Assembly (NCBI RefSeq): GCF_005239225.2
Contig: NC_133293.1
Span: forward strand, 17,576,333 to 17,640,332
From: Populus alba
Lineage: Eukaryota; Streptophyta; Magnoliopsida; Malpighiales; Salicaceae
DNA: 64,000 bases
Reading direction: 5' to 3'
Below, one piece after another: positions 48,271 to 59,584 of the stretch (its first letter is position 1; each line of letters starts with the position of its first letter). The translations under genes and the position numbers were made by a program. The notes below the pieces were generated by a model. It saw only the letters and a program-made list of their open reading frames with translations, was not told where the DNA came from and did no database searches.

Positions 48271-48371
48271 TACCTGCGAAGCATGAAACGTAGCACTCTC
48301 TAATCTCTTTCCGCAGCCAGGTTTTCGAATCATAGAAAGAAGGGAACACAAAGCTTGGTTGCCTTGCCGCC

Positions 48372-48562
48372 ATGAGAGCCAAGGTAATCTTTTCTTCATC
48401 TGTCATGACATTAATTAAAGTATTACCATTTTTTCTTTTCTTTTAAACTTGTTAAGTCAGAATAAGATTGTTTCTCTGTTGTCTTTAACCAAACAGTGGA
48501 AGAAGAAGCGTATGAGGAGGTTGAAGAGGAAGCGCCGAAAGATGAGGCAGAGATCCAAGTAG
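48372..48562 (+). CDS. RPL41: 60S ribosomal protein eL41
   Basis: A 25-residue protein in two exons, 48372-48383 (ATGAGAGCCAAG, then GT) and 48497-48562 (after AACAG, ending TAG). The product begins MRAKWKKKRMRRLKRKRRK and ends MRQRSK, the universal eL41 sequence: one very basic helix at the subunit interface. The intron after codon 4 is 113 bases. The site II and telo-box promoter supports expression. It is far too short for ordinary ORF calling and is easily missed. Confidence 0.97.
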
Positions 48563-49999
48563 TTTTCTATTTTATCAACAATAGAGAGCTGCCGTTCGCT
48601 TTAGTTTTTGTCCCTGTTTATGTTTGTTTTATGATCACTACTGATTTCAGATAAGTAGAGCATCGCTGTTTTAAATTTCATGGTTTTGTTAGACCTTTTA
48701 AACTGAATGGAAATGGGATTTTGTTTTGCTTGTTGGCCTCCACTGCTGTGCTATCATCTCTTTCTCTTATTGTATAATTTTGTGAATTGTGGATCATTTG
48801 ATTGTTTGAATTTGTGCCATTGGATTCTAATTTAATGGCATGAATTCTGTTTTCCTGATTGCTAAACTCGGGGGGTGTTCAGGAGTGTTGTTTTGGTTGG
48901 GTAATTTGGTTGATGGATTTGGTGACTTTCTTGTGCAAGAACTGGAATAAACTGTAGTTTGTGGGTGGCGGTAATGCTTTGAGGTATAGTTGGGTGAAAC
49001 ATGTCTAGGAATTTAGACTGCGTTGTTAATTTTATGGGATATTTTGCCTAGTTGTTTTGGAGGTGCACGCCATATCTAGGTATGGATTAACGGTGCGGTA
49101 GTTTGCAAAAAATAATTTTTCGTTAAGCGTTTGTTGCCGTTGTTGGGGATTATTGTATGACATTTTCTGGATTATTTATGTGATTTACTGAGGGTAGTAA
49201 TGATTCAGTACGGGGAGGGTGAGAAACTAGCCTGCTTTTAATGGATATTCTGATTTACCTAGACGTGTCTGTGTCCTAGATTTCTTGAACCTTTTCATCC
49301 TGTTCTGCTCACTATTAATCTTTTGGTTTCTGGCATTTTTATGATAACATTATGCAGAGCCTTGATTTTGTTCTTGTAAAATAAGGATGCCATTTTTGCA
49401 GCTTAAACTGTTCCATGTTGTTCGATAGTTGCATTGCCGTATTTATGGCTCTCGGGTTTTGATCTTTAATATTGGGAATTTGTCTGAGAAATTGGTGTTC
49501 TTTTCGCATCAACTATACAAAAGTTGGGTCGAGTGGGTGGTAAGGGTTTTGAGTGTATTGATGACCGTAGCCCAACTGGTTGTGACGATACCTCTTCTGC
49601 TAGAGAGGTCCGATTTAAAATTTTTGAGCAATTTTCTGTAGATTAGTCTTGTTAATGGTAAAAATATCCTGCAATTAGATTGAATTTTGAGCAAATCTTA
49701 AAAATATCACAAAAAATAGTAGATAATTTTAATATTTTAGCGAAATAGTTTTTAATCTTCATTTGTTTTTATATCAATTTTATCATTGAAGTTTTCAAGG
49801 ATTTTTATCCATTTTCAAGGTTTCGTGCTTGTGTTTTGATATAAAAATAACCTATGCATAAAATTGATAACATCTCAATAATTTTTTTGTAATCTTAAGT
49901 AACATACTTTCAATCATTTTTTCATGATAGCATTTCTATATATATATATATACATGTATATTTTTTTTTCTGTAGTTGGATTGCATAAGCAGATAAATA
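48563..49999. other. RPL41 3' region and intergenic
   Basis: Holds the RPL41 3' UTR and then unassigned sequence of moderate composition until about 49650, where AT-rich DNA begins. I see no gene. Confidence 0.4.
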
Positions 50000-50716
50000 C
50001 CCTTGAATCTATCAAAGTAAATCCTAGCATCCTCTTGTATCATTTTCTGCACGACGGCCCTCGAGCAAGTCTCATCCATTTCCCCAGTACATCTCTCGTC
50101 ACCATCGCCATGATCCTTTTCTCTGCCCTCTGCTGTCACTTCCTCCTCCACTTTCTCCACCACAGCCATTGAAATGAAACCATCCCCTGGTGGGGATACT
50201 GTCAGGACATCTCAGGCCCATCAACTCTAGCATCTCCCTTAACACTGTTTTTCCCTGGCGATGCATACAATCTCTACCGCTTGGGCTCCGAATCAGATTT
50301 GGACCATCGAAATCTCCAGTCGGGCATTCCAAAACTAAAATCGACCCTGATGAGGCGGATGGCATGTCAATCACACGTTTTCTACGTAGAGTTCCGATGA
50401 TCCTTTATAGCATCATCAGTTCGGCCAGGCAAGAGTCTTGCAATAGTAGCCCACTTGTTTCTACGCGGGTTGACCCGAAGGCGTGTGCCTGGACAATATT
50501 AGCATCCTCAGTCGGCGTTGATGGACGATGTTGCAGCTTGGGTAAAAGCTGGTTGCAGCACCTTAGCCTGCAAGATTTCCCTGACCGGCCCGGTATACAA
50601 GTGCTCATGACAGCCCAATCTCTTGGGCCATGCTGTTCCTCAAGTTTGATCAGAGTGGCATCTTCTTGTGGGCTCCAAGAACCTTCGACTTTACCACCAT
50701 CATTGACAGTGCTCAC
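50000..50716 (-). pseudogene. R2R3-MYB pseudogene (MYB44/MYB25-like)
   Basis: From ATG at 50716 (minus) the frame reads VEGSWSPQEDATLIKLEEQH, GPRDWAVMSTCIPGRSGKSC and RLRCCNQLLPKLQHRPSTPT, a MYB R2 repeat and the start of R3. The invariant tryptophan in LRWCNQL is now cysteine. After VQAHA the frame is lost; another frame continues [20 protein letters not shown] with HRNST for HWNST and then a stop. Further on, PTRGWFH and AVVQKMIQEDARIY match the C-terminal region of this subgroup. An indel, lost tryptophans and a stop show decay. The parents are subgroup 22-type stress regulators. Confidence 0.85.
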
Positions 50717-51778
50717 GAGGAAGACAGAAATAAGTTAGTACTTTAGATTGTAGAGATGAGTAATATAATATTTATGCGTGTTATTGTTTTGAATACGTTT
50801 ATTTAAAGAAGAGGAAGGTCAGGATGCAGAGATAGAGAAACGGTTATAAGAATAGGAGAGGGATTGTTGTGTCTGAGCCGTAAAACCGCACGTTGGCATT
50901 GGCAAAACGATTTTGCTTTGTTCTGTTTTGGTGTTTGAATGGGTTGTTGATGGAAGAGTTTGTGTGTGTTGTAGTGTGCATGGGTTTAGGTAAGAGTGAC
51001 ATGGGGATGTTATAACCATAGTTATTAAACTCGGATTGGACTGGCAGGTCGAATTGAAACCCGGTAGTTAGACCAGTTCAGGCAAAGTAAAAAACCAAGA
51101 TGAGTAAAAATCCAACAAAACTTGTGATCTGGAAGACCTGTCAAAACCCGGTTAAAACCTTTTTTTTTTAATTTATTTTTTCTCCTAACTAAAGACCTAT
51201 ATTTTTTATATTTTTTAATTGGTTATTAACACTTTTTAAAATTTATTATATATAAATATAAAAGAAGGTTTTGTTTATTTAATATGAGATTTGAAATATT
51301 TTAATATATACTTTATATTTACAAGAAAAAATTAAAATGAGGATGTTATAATGGATTGGGATTGATTTTTTTAAGAATAAAAAAATTATTATTTGTCTTA
51401 GAAAAAAGAAAAAAAATGTTAATGTAATAATCTATTAGTCTCGGTTTAAATTTCCCAATAATGTTCAGTCATCTCTGCTAGAAAAAAAAAATCATAAATC
51501 TTGATAATTAATTTTCAAATTGTTTTTATTAATTAAGATCCTGTTTGTTTTTGTGCTTTAAAAATATTTAAAAAAAAATTGAAAAAATTTATTTTATTTT
51601 ACTTCAAATTAATATTTTTTAGTGTTTTTAAATTATTTTGATGCACTAATTTTTAAAATAATTAAAAAATAATAAAAAAAATAATATTTTAATATATTTT
51701 CAATTAAAAAATATCCAAATTTAAAAACTAAAAGTAACACGGCTCTGTGTTCAATATTCATTCCTTTCATCATTGCAG
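50717..51778. other. Intergenic with an AT-rich repeat
   Basis: No gene seen. A reverse copy of the interspersed repeat occupies about 51535-51745, opening with GATCCTGTTTGTTTTTGTG. Confidence 0.45.
51535..51745 (-). repeat. AT-rich interspersed repeat, reverse copy
   Basis: Reverse orientation with central TTATTTTGATGCACTAAT. A further diverged copy lies at about 52400-52525. Confidence 0.6.
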
Positions 51779-52062
51779 CGAAGGACCCGGCTTTTCCAAC
51801 CATACAACTTTATGGCACCATTGGCTGCTACGATACCAACACTATCAGATTTGATAAGAAGCCACATGTGCCATCTGGCCCACATACTAACTACATTTTC
51901 GATCTCTATAATGTTCGCTTGATTAATGATGTGAATCATCATGCTCTGTGATGGTGAAATAATAATAATAATAATAATAATAATGTCAACACCGTGGCCA
52001 TCAACCACCACGCACTCCATGCTGTGATGGTCACCACCGGTCACTTTAAGCCTACTAACTAG
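51779..52062 (+). pseudogene. Coding-like remnant with two internal stops
   Basis: After an acceptor-like TTTCATCATTGCAG, the plus frame reads DPAFPTIQLYGTIGCYDTNT, FDKKPHVPSGPHTNYIFDLY and NVRLINDVNHHAL, then TGA TGG TGA, nine AAT codons (51958-51984) and VNTVAINHHALHAVMVTTGH before TAG. The same frame resumes after the stops, and NHHAL occurs twice. This hints at decayed coding sequence. I recognise no family. Confidence 0.3.
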
Positions 52063-52876
52063 TAAATTTAGATACAAATTTTATATCAAACCTACATGTC
52101 TTGGTTCAACCTGTAAAAATCTTATTTTCTGATTAAATAATAAAAAATGCGTAATATATAGTTGGTTATAGCTAGTTTAATTTGGGTTAATTGTAAAATT
52201 TTTAATTTGAAAGGGGATAGTTTGTAGAACTTATTTTTAAAAAATTACAAAATTAAGGATAATTATATATATATATATATATATTATATATTTTTAGGTG
52301 GGGGGGGGGATTCAATAATAGCACCGCATTCAGTTCTGAGAAAAGAAAATCTTTCAAACTTCTAATATAAAATAATGGCGTAGAAAGAAGATTAATGTTT
52401 GCACTGTGGTTTGAAAAATATTTTTGAAATTTTTTTTTGAAATTTTTTTTTTTATTTTAAATTAATATATTTTTAATATTTTCAAATTATTTTAATATAC
52501 TAAAAAATATTATTTTAATATATTTTACACACCACATCTCCACTTATAAATAATCTGTAGATGAGGATAGATTCAATGAATACGCAGTCCTAGCCCCACC
52601 TGGAAGGCTGGAATATCCAGGTTTGAGCCTACTGAAAAAATAAAAAAATTCAAAATTATTCGTTGATTGATACGATACGAGTGGTGTTGGTGTAGCCTTT
52701 TCCACGTCTAGCGAGAGCGAAATTCATTGAAAACAATATCCAATAATTTTGACTAACGGGCTTGTGCCACCGCAGTTTCGTTTCTTGAAATGATGGCAGA
52801 GGAGAGAAGGCATAATCTCGAAACGAGAGAATCATATCATTATAATCCAAATAAATCTTCATAAATCTGATTATTT
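52063..52876. other. Intergenic, AT-rich
   Basis: Contains a short TA run near 52266-52283, a G run at about 52301-52309 and a degenerate AT-rich repeat. It should also hold the 3' UTR of the bHLH gene. No gene. Confidence 0.4.
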
Positions 52877-53978
52877 CTATTGTTCCGACAAATGAGAAGG
52901 CAAAAAGAACCTCTGCCTCTTGCTTCTAATACGATAATTTGATGGCACTGATGATGAAGCGATTCTACTCAAAACTAGGTTAAGCGACTGTTTAATAGTG
53001 CTAATCGAAGCACTCCCCTCTTCACTGCACTCACTGCAAAGTACTAATATGCTCTTAACTCTTCCACCTACGCTAGCAATATCAGCTCTAACTATGGTTA
53101 GTCTAAGGCCTTTGAGCACCGTAATGAGCTCCGAGAACAGTTCTGGCCGATCATCGCAGCAAACAGACGCCCTGATAAATGTGCTGTCCTTGTCTTTGAT
53201 GGTGCTGGGAGGGCTTGTAACTTGAGAAACATCACAATCAACCGTCACTTCATCAACTTCAGTTGGGACTGTGAAAGTTCTGCTGATTTCCGTTGCTTTT
53301 TGTTTGAGATCCTTCACATGATCAATCGCACTTCCTAGGAGAGCTGCCTTGTCCATCTACGCAAGGAAAGATTGATTCATCTCAAGTTTTGTTGTTAGTG
53401 AACTCTAATACAGGATCAGCAGAATCTATCCTCATCCGACCATATTTTGTCAAAGGAGCTAAATGATGTAGATACACGATCTCTTATACTTTAAATAAAG
53501 ATTGATGGGATTGTAGCAGAAAATGGTTATTGGACAAAATTAAATAATATCGGCACCCTTATTTGACGCTAGAAGAGGACGCTCTTGAGTAATTGGCAGG
53601 AATAACTAAACATGCCGGTAAAGTTATGTTGATTAGCGCACGTGTAACCAAGGGTTAAGACAGAGATTTGTGTACCTTTTCTGATTTAGGAATGAGTTTC
53701 CTAAGAATTCCCAGTTGTGCATTAATCCTGTCCCGTCGCCGCTTCTCAGCTTGGCTATGACTCTTGGAACTCGAAGCAGCTTTATCTTCTGAAGCCTCCT
53801 GAAGCGGTACTGACCACGGAGGGAATCCGTATACTTGAAAGTTGGCAGAAGCAGAAGCTTGAGATGGGCATGGGACTAAAAGGGACTCATCATATACTGC
53901 AGCACTTGTTTGAACCCAGTTTGCCTCTGCAGCAGCAGCAGCAGGCCAGCAAGGAGAATAGTGATCTTCCATGTCCAA
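52877..53978 (-). CDS. BHLH51: bHLH transcription factor, bHLH51-like
   Basis: Two exons on the minus strand, 53978-53676 (101 codons) and 53356-52877, joined in phase across a 319-bp intron, give 260 residues. The bHLH domain spans the junction at about residues 73-125: SHSQAEKRRRDRINAQLGIL, then RKLIPKSEK, then MDKAALLGSAIDHVKDLKQK. The basic region has the H/E/R pattern for E-box binding. A C-terminal ACT-like domain follows (ASVCCDDRPELFSELITVLK, IASVGGRVKSILVL), and the tail RIRSKRQRFFLPSH matches Arabidopsis bHLH51. The family acts as nuclear dimers. Exon 2 begins with ATG, but this methionine replaces the usual leucine at the junction and is not a start. Confidence 0.93.
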
Positions 53979-56016
53979 GCAACTTTCTTTTTAGTTTTTA
54001 AAATCAAGGCCATGACTCTTCCTGCTTTTTTATCCTGCATTCATTGCACAGTTTTTCTGCACTGATAAGACGTGATCTGCATATCTTGATGGTGATTGGT
54101 GTGATATCTTGTTAACTTCAATGGTCAGTTGAAAATCGTGTTTGGCCATATTAGGCTGTCACCCAAACATGAATTTACTTGGATGACTTCATAAAAAAAC
54201 AAGGTAACCCCATGGTGGCTAAAACATCGTACAGAATAGGAACAGCTGTGTGAAATATTACTGTTTCGGTGTATCATGGGCGCCACTCTGTTCCTGTTTT
54301 GTGATAATCCGAGAATCATCCTGTCACTACAGAATCCAGTCCTAAACTTCTCAAATTGTGCACAGCTTGACTAGTAATTATCTGTTTTATTTGCTCCAAC
54401 TTCTGCATAACATGTTTTCTTTTGCCTCGCCCTTGTGTAAGTTTCTTCAGAGATGAAGTACCATTGAGCCCACAACCATTTGCTCTACCGATTGAAACTG
54501 ACTTCATGCATATGTGTCCCATCATGCATCTAATTCTTGATCGCATGTCTTTACATTTACAATTATGTTCAAGGGCAACAAATTACAATTATCTTTGTTT
54601 TCAACTCACTGTTATCGCTCATTCACTTATGCTTTGCTTTCATCTTTATCGCTTAACAGAGGATCATCTAAGAGATTATTCATTTGGGTGCCTTTTTCTT
54701 TTTTGTGTCCATCTTCATCTGTTCAGTGTTAATGACAGTGATGGTGTCCTGCACAAGCAGACAAGAGCCCTACAGTTACCATCAACAGTTGATCACTATG
54801 CAGGGCCCCAATAGTACAGAAACACTGCAACTCACCATAAAGAGGGATTAAAGATTGACACGACTTTTGATTGACGCAGTGTAGAAAAATAAGAAATCAT
54901 TAAGCCTCTTCAAATCCTAAAAAATAAGATTTTTTATTCTCTAAAATTATAGTTAAATGATAGAGGAAATTTTAATTTGATAAATTCTGAAATTCAAAAA
55001 TAAGAAATTAATAAAAAAAAATGATAAATGAGTTAAAACTGACCTAGTTAATGAAATCTAAATAAAAAAAAATTACGAGATCTAGTCAAGAAATTAACTC
55101 AAAAAAGTACAAAACAACATGTACATGATTACTTTGACTAGCCTTGACTAGCCAACCTTGTAAGGAATTGTGCTTGTAGAACATGCTAGCAAAGTTTTAC
55201 CCTAATTCAATGATGGAATATATATATATATATATATCGTTTGTTCAACATGTCGGATATCTTGGACTTGAAATTTAGGTAATTTCCACGTCATTAACCA
55301 ATCCCTCACGTTCCAGTTTTGATATCTCAGGATTGTGTTGTGTCGGTAATCCTGCGTTATTCCATCTGTGTTGCATTCTTTTCTTTGACCTTTTCTCCCT
55401 GACAAAGGATTCTTTCAACAAACTCGCCAAGCTTAGGGAGAGACGGCAAAAAAACAAAAGGAAATTGTGCCCAAATCTAGGTGCCCATCAGGAAATGAAT
55501 CAAACCAGGAACTGTTTTATCAAACACAATAATGTATCAAGTTGGCAGCCTATCTACTTGGATTCCGGTCAGATATGTCGGCAATGTATTCATAAAAAAC
55601 CGCGAGCGATCATGGTTAAGGACACAAATAACACAATTGCGGGCGGCATTACAATATAGCACCCAGAAGGATCAAACCTGTGCGCTACTGGCAAAGGGAT
55701 GCTCCTTACACTATAAAGCCCGCACATGTAGGATCAGACTGCTTATGTACATACAACATAAAGAATGATGTTATAATATGGGTTAAGCTTGAGCATCATT
55801 ATCATCAAGATAAATAAAAGAAATAAAATAGAACTTAAACTATAGTGTCAGCCAAGTATTGCTTTGTACATTCACGTATGTATCTTGTCTGAAAGACATT
55901 AAAATCCTAACAATGTAATATAACTTGAGCAAGCACCTGAATCCAAATAGTTGATGAATTTTTTACGGATAAAATTTGAAAAGGTAGCTCATGTAAATAG
56001 CAGAACTCCACCTTAA
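53979..56016. other. Intergenic
   Basis: Upstream region of the bHLH gene, then unassigned DNA with a short TA run at 55220-55238. Open frames up to 130 codons occur at 54316-54814 and 55200-55770 but lack recognisable protein character. The right part should hold the 3' UTR of the next gene. Confidence 0.4.
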
Positions 56017-57408
56017 TTAATACTCATCAAAATGGATTGCACCAACTTTCCAGACAACGTAAGTCGTTGCAAACATTATTGAGCTGATTAAAACAAATGA
56101 AACGACAATAAAAAAGAGTTCTGAACCCCCTGGAAATTGAAAAGTCCACCCATCCTTTGGCATCCCTCGCTTGCTGTCATCAAACATGTTCTCAGGGGCT
56201 TCTGGAAGGCCAGATCTTTTCTTGCCCTTATCACTTTCTCTCATGGCGTCCAATACTTTGCTGCCCATCTCTGATTTCGATGCCTTTGATTCTGTGTAAC
56301 GGCTGAGAACCCTCGCAGCCTTCAGTCTCTCTCTTGCTGTTAGAGGCGACCTTTTTGGCCTAGACTTCATATCTGCAGAAACTGTTGAGCCATTAGAAGC
56401 TCCAGAGGTTTGAGGTCCTGACTCCTCACCAACACTGTTTCCTCCTGGAGAATCCTCAGAGGAGGAATTCACTGTTGACAGCTGATTGTCAGAAATTGAG
56501 CTCTCAGCACCTCCATAACCCTTAACACTGGTGTCCTTGACAAGGCGATCATTATCCGCAGCTGAAACGAATGACCTTCTTCTTCCTCCATTGATATGCA
56601 TCCTTGAAGTGAGCATACCCAAGGAGGTGGTCTTTGGTCTAGACACATGTTGGTATCTGGATTGCAGCTTTTAATGGAAAAAAAACTTTTGTAAATAATC
56701 TCGAGAAATAACAGTCACCAGATATGTGTAAACCCCATCAATTGAAATAATCCAGAGCATAGATATTACGGCTGCTGAATAGCAAATATGTAAAAAAAGA
56801 TTAAGAAGAAGAAGAAGAAAAAAGTTCGTTTTATCAAAGAGGGATGGAGTCAACACAAAGCATTTGAAGCGTGTCTTTTTTCCCTATAAAGATTAAAAAG
56901 AGGTCCTAGAACTATTAAAGATCAAGGTGAAACAGAATATTAAAAAAAAAATAAAGCATTACTAATGCAGGAAAAAGTAACTGTAAAATCAAATTTCCCA
57001 TGATTAGAACAATTATATCCCAGGTTCATTTAACGCGAACATAAAAGCAAAAAACAATGACATAAGAAAAGTACACAACAGAGGAATGACCAGTAATTTG
57101 TGGGGCTCGTTTGATACAAGAAAGGAGAAACTGCCTTTTACTTTTTACTAATTGCCTTGATGAACTTTCACTAGCAAAATCACCTTATTTCCAAACATTA
57201 CAGAATATTAATCGAATGAAAAAGCTTCCAGCGACATTATTTTCAAACAGATAACCTTTCCAACATATTACATAGCTTCGCTGTGGATTTCAGTCCACAT
57301 GAAAGCAGAAAGAAAAGGAACAATAACAATAATAAATAAAAAAAACAGCTCTTCACCTATCGAGAAATCTAGTAGGTAGACCAGGAAGGAATGAAGAATT
57401 CAGCTTTG

Positions 57409-57454
<46 letters not shown>

Positions 57455-57914
57455 TTTTTAAATTAACAAAAATCGTGATCTTCACGGTAATAATCAACTC
57501 TTGTAGAATCTATAGCCAGAAAATTGGAAAACCGGGCTTCATTTTGCAATAATTACATAAATTCTAACTTGAGGCAGCAAAAATGGAGGGCATGAGGTAC
57601 AGAATATCTGTTCAATTTGCAGTTCAGGACGGCCCAGTTGAAGAAGAAAAAACGCTATCATTTTGCAACTATTAATAGAGTACCATATCACATCTACTTT
57701 TAAAGCTCCAATCAAGTTATGTGTTAATTTTTGCTGGTGGCTGATTAAACTAAGCACAAATAGAATGCCTTGCCAACTATCAGTATTATCAACTAAACAT
57801 TGCAACTAATAAAGAAAACCAAAAAGAATAAAAAGAAAAGGAGGAAAATTTGAGGAGCAGAAAGGAAATTACCGTATAATTGATGCCAACAACAGAATTA
57901 AGAGAAATCGCCAT
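56017..57914 (-). CDS. Probable plastid-targeted single-pass membrane protein, function unknown
   Basis: Two exons on the minus strand, 57914-57873 (ATG to ACG, then GTAATT) and 56667-56017, join in phase to give 230 residues. The N-terminus MAISLNSVVGINYT with later Ser/Arg-rich sequence and no acidic residues looks like a chloroplast transit peptide. A low-complexity Ser/Gly region (about 60-110) precedes a conserved-looking basic part (RSPLTARERLKAARVLSRYT, then LPEAPENMFDDSKRGMPKDG), the motif GWTFQFPGGSELF, and one transmembrane helix near residue 200 (FFIVVSFVLISSIMFATTYV), ending GAIHFDEY. The character suggests a conserved plant protein, but I cannot name a function. The start exon is inferred from splice sites. 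The 1205-bp intron holds a TA microsatellite. Confidence 0.75.
57411..57451. repeat. TA microsatellite in an intron
   Basis: About 20 AT units within the intron of the unknown membrane-protein gene. Confidence 0.95.
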
Positions 57915-58159
57915 CCTCTCCTTTATTTTTATTTTTTTTTAAGACCCAACCATGTGAGAGAGAGATTTTGCGAGTTCAGTTGAATCTGGCAGCTGTGCTT
58001 GTTTGTGCGAAAGAGAGCGAGCGGGTGGCCTTGTAACCAAGCGAAGGAGATGAGCTAATTCGCTAGCGCCACTTTCTTTTACACAGCGTGTATGACACGC
58101 TCCAGTTCCCACTTATAAACTTTACTTTTGTGGTAGACAGTGAATGTGGAAAACTGATT

Positions 58160-58207
<48 letters not shown>

Positions 58208-59584
58208 TAAGAGAGAATATCTTCTTTCTCGCATTAATTTATTAACTAAATACACTCTATTGGACTTTCTGTTACACTGAAGACAAGTTAAATAATCAGA
58301 CCTTCATGTTTTTCAGAAAAACATTCGTAATCTCTCGATAAAATAAATAAATCATCTCTTTTTACTTGCATCACGAGTTAAATTATCAGATCAAGTCAGA
58401 TTTTAAATAAATTATCTTTTAAATTATTTCAATTTCATTATTAAAATAATAAATTTTAAGGATTAATTTTGAGTTTACTTGCCTCTTGTTATTTAGCTTA
58501 CATGTTTATCACATAGCTATGGATTTGCTCAAGTCTTGCTTTATTGTCTCTTTTTTAGTCAATTACATGCTTCCTGAGATTTTTTTTCTCAAGGTTATTG
58601 TTTCATTAAAAAAAAATTTTCGTTGCTCTTTTTTTTTTTTATTGTCCTATTAAAACAAAATTAGCTCATTCAAACCATTTAATTGCCCTTTATTGTCTCT
58701 ACATGAATGGTACAACAGAACTTAAAATTGCCACCACCTGATTTTGGTGGAACTTAAACAAGCACTGAGCGAAAACAAACTAACATTACTGATTGACAAC
58801 GGATCGTTCTCAACGAAAAGCAGGAAAGCATGATACATGAATCACCATCCAGCAAATAGAACTCAGATAGGTTTGTTGCGACACGACAAGCACGCACCCA
58901 TGTTTTAGAGTTGACTCGGGAATTCGCGGTCGCAGCGAAACAAATAGCGCTAATTATTGTAGGGTGATAGCCATAGCGCATAGGAGAAGCAGACCTTACT
59001 AAACCCTATACTAGAGGTCACATAAAAATTAACATGCGAACACAAGCTCGGATCGTTATTCTGGAAAAGAAGATGCAGACAGACAAACTACCACAAGCAT
59101 GTACTGTAAAGAACGTAAGGTAAAAGGAAACCTTATATCTAAAGTTCAATGGAAATCGTGGAGGTAAAAGGGAAAAGATGAAATTAAAATAGAGCCATTA
59201 CAGATCAAGTTGACAGTTTTATGATTTGTATGAAACAATTCGTATTATACTCGGCTAGCTCCCAGACCGCAAGGGAATAAATATTGCAAATACAGGAAAT
59301 CCCCCGCTTGCTCTCTACTAGCAGCCAAAAAATGATTCCTACCAAAAAAATATTACATCACATATCCACACACCTAGGACAGAAAAATGCCATGTTCATT
59401 GTTTCAATTACATCTTCGGCCCGCCAAAAAAACAAACACAAAAAAGAAGAAGAAGAATGAAGGCGCCCAAGCCCATAAAAACACCACCGCCATATCAAAA
59501 GCCCAAACAGCTAGGATACTTTTTTTCTTGAAGCAACTGGGAATTCGCAACTAATTCTACAAAAAAAGGGTGGTTGTTTGCATA
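57915..59584. other. Intergenic before clathrin heavy chain
   Basis: Holds the upstream region of the membrane-protein gene, a TA microsatellite at 58164-58205 and, from about 59100, the probable 3' UTR of clathrin heavy chain. No other gene is seen. Confidence 0.45.
58164..58205. repeat. TA microsatellite
   Basis: About 21 AT units about 250 bases upstream of the membrane-protein start codon. Confidence 0.95.

Noticed and set aside
53354..53356. ATG at the start of bHLH exon 2 as an independent gene start
   Set aside because: It directly follows a splice acceptor, and the helix-loop-helix would be cut in half; joining to 53676-53978 restores the whole domain.
54316..54814. Open frames of 76 and 130 codons on opposite strands
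   Set aside because: Neither shows a recognisable domain or compositional bias of coding DNA.
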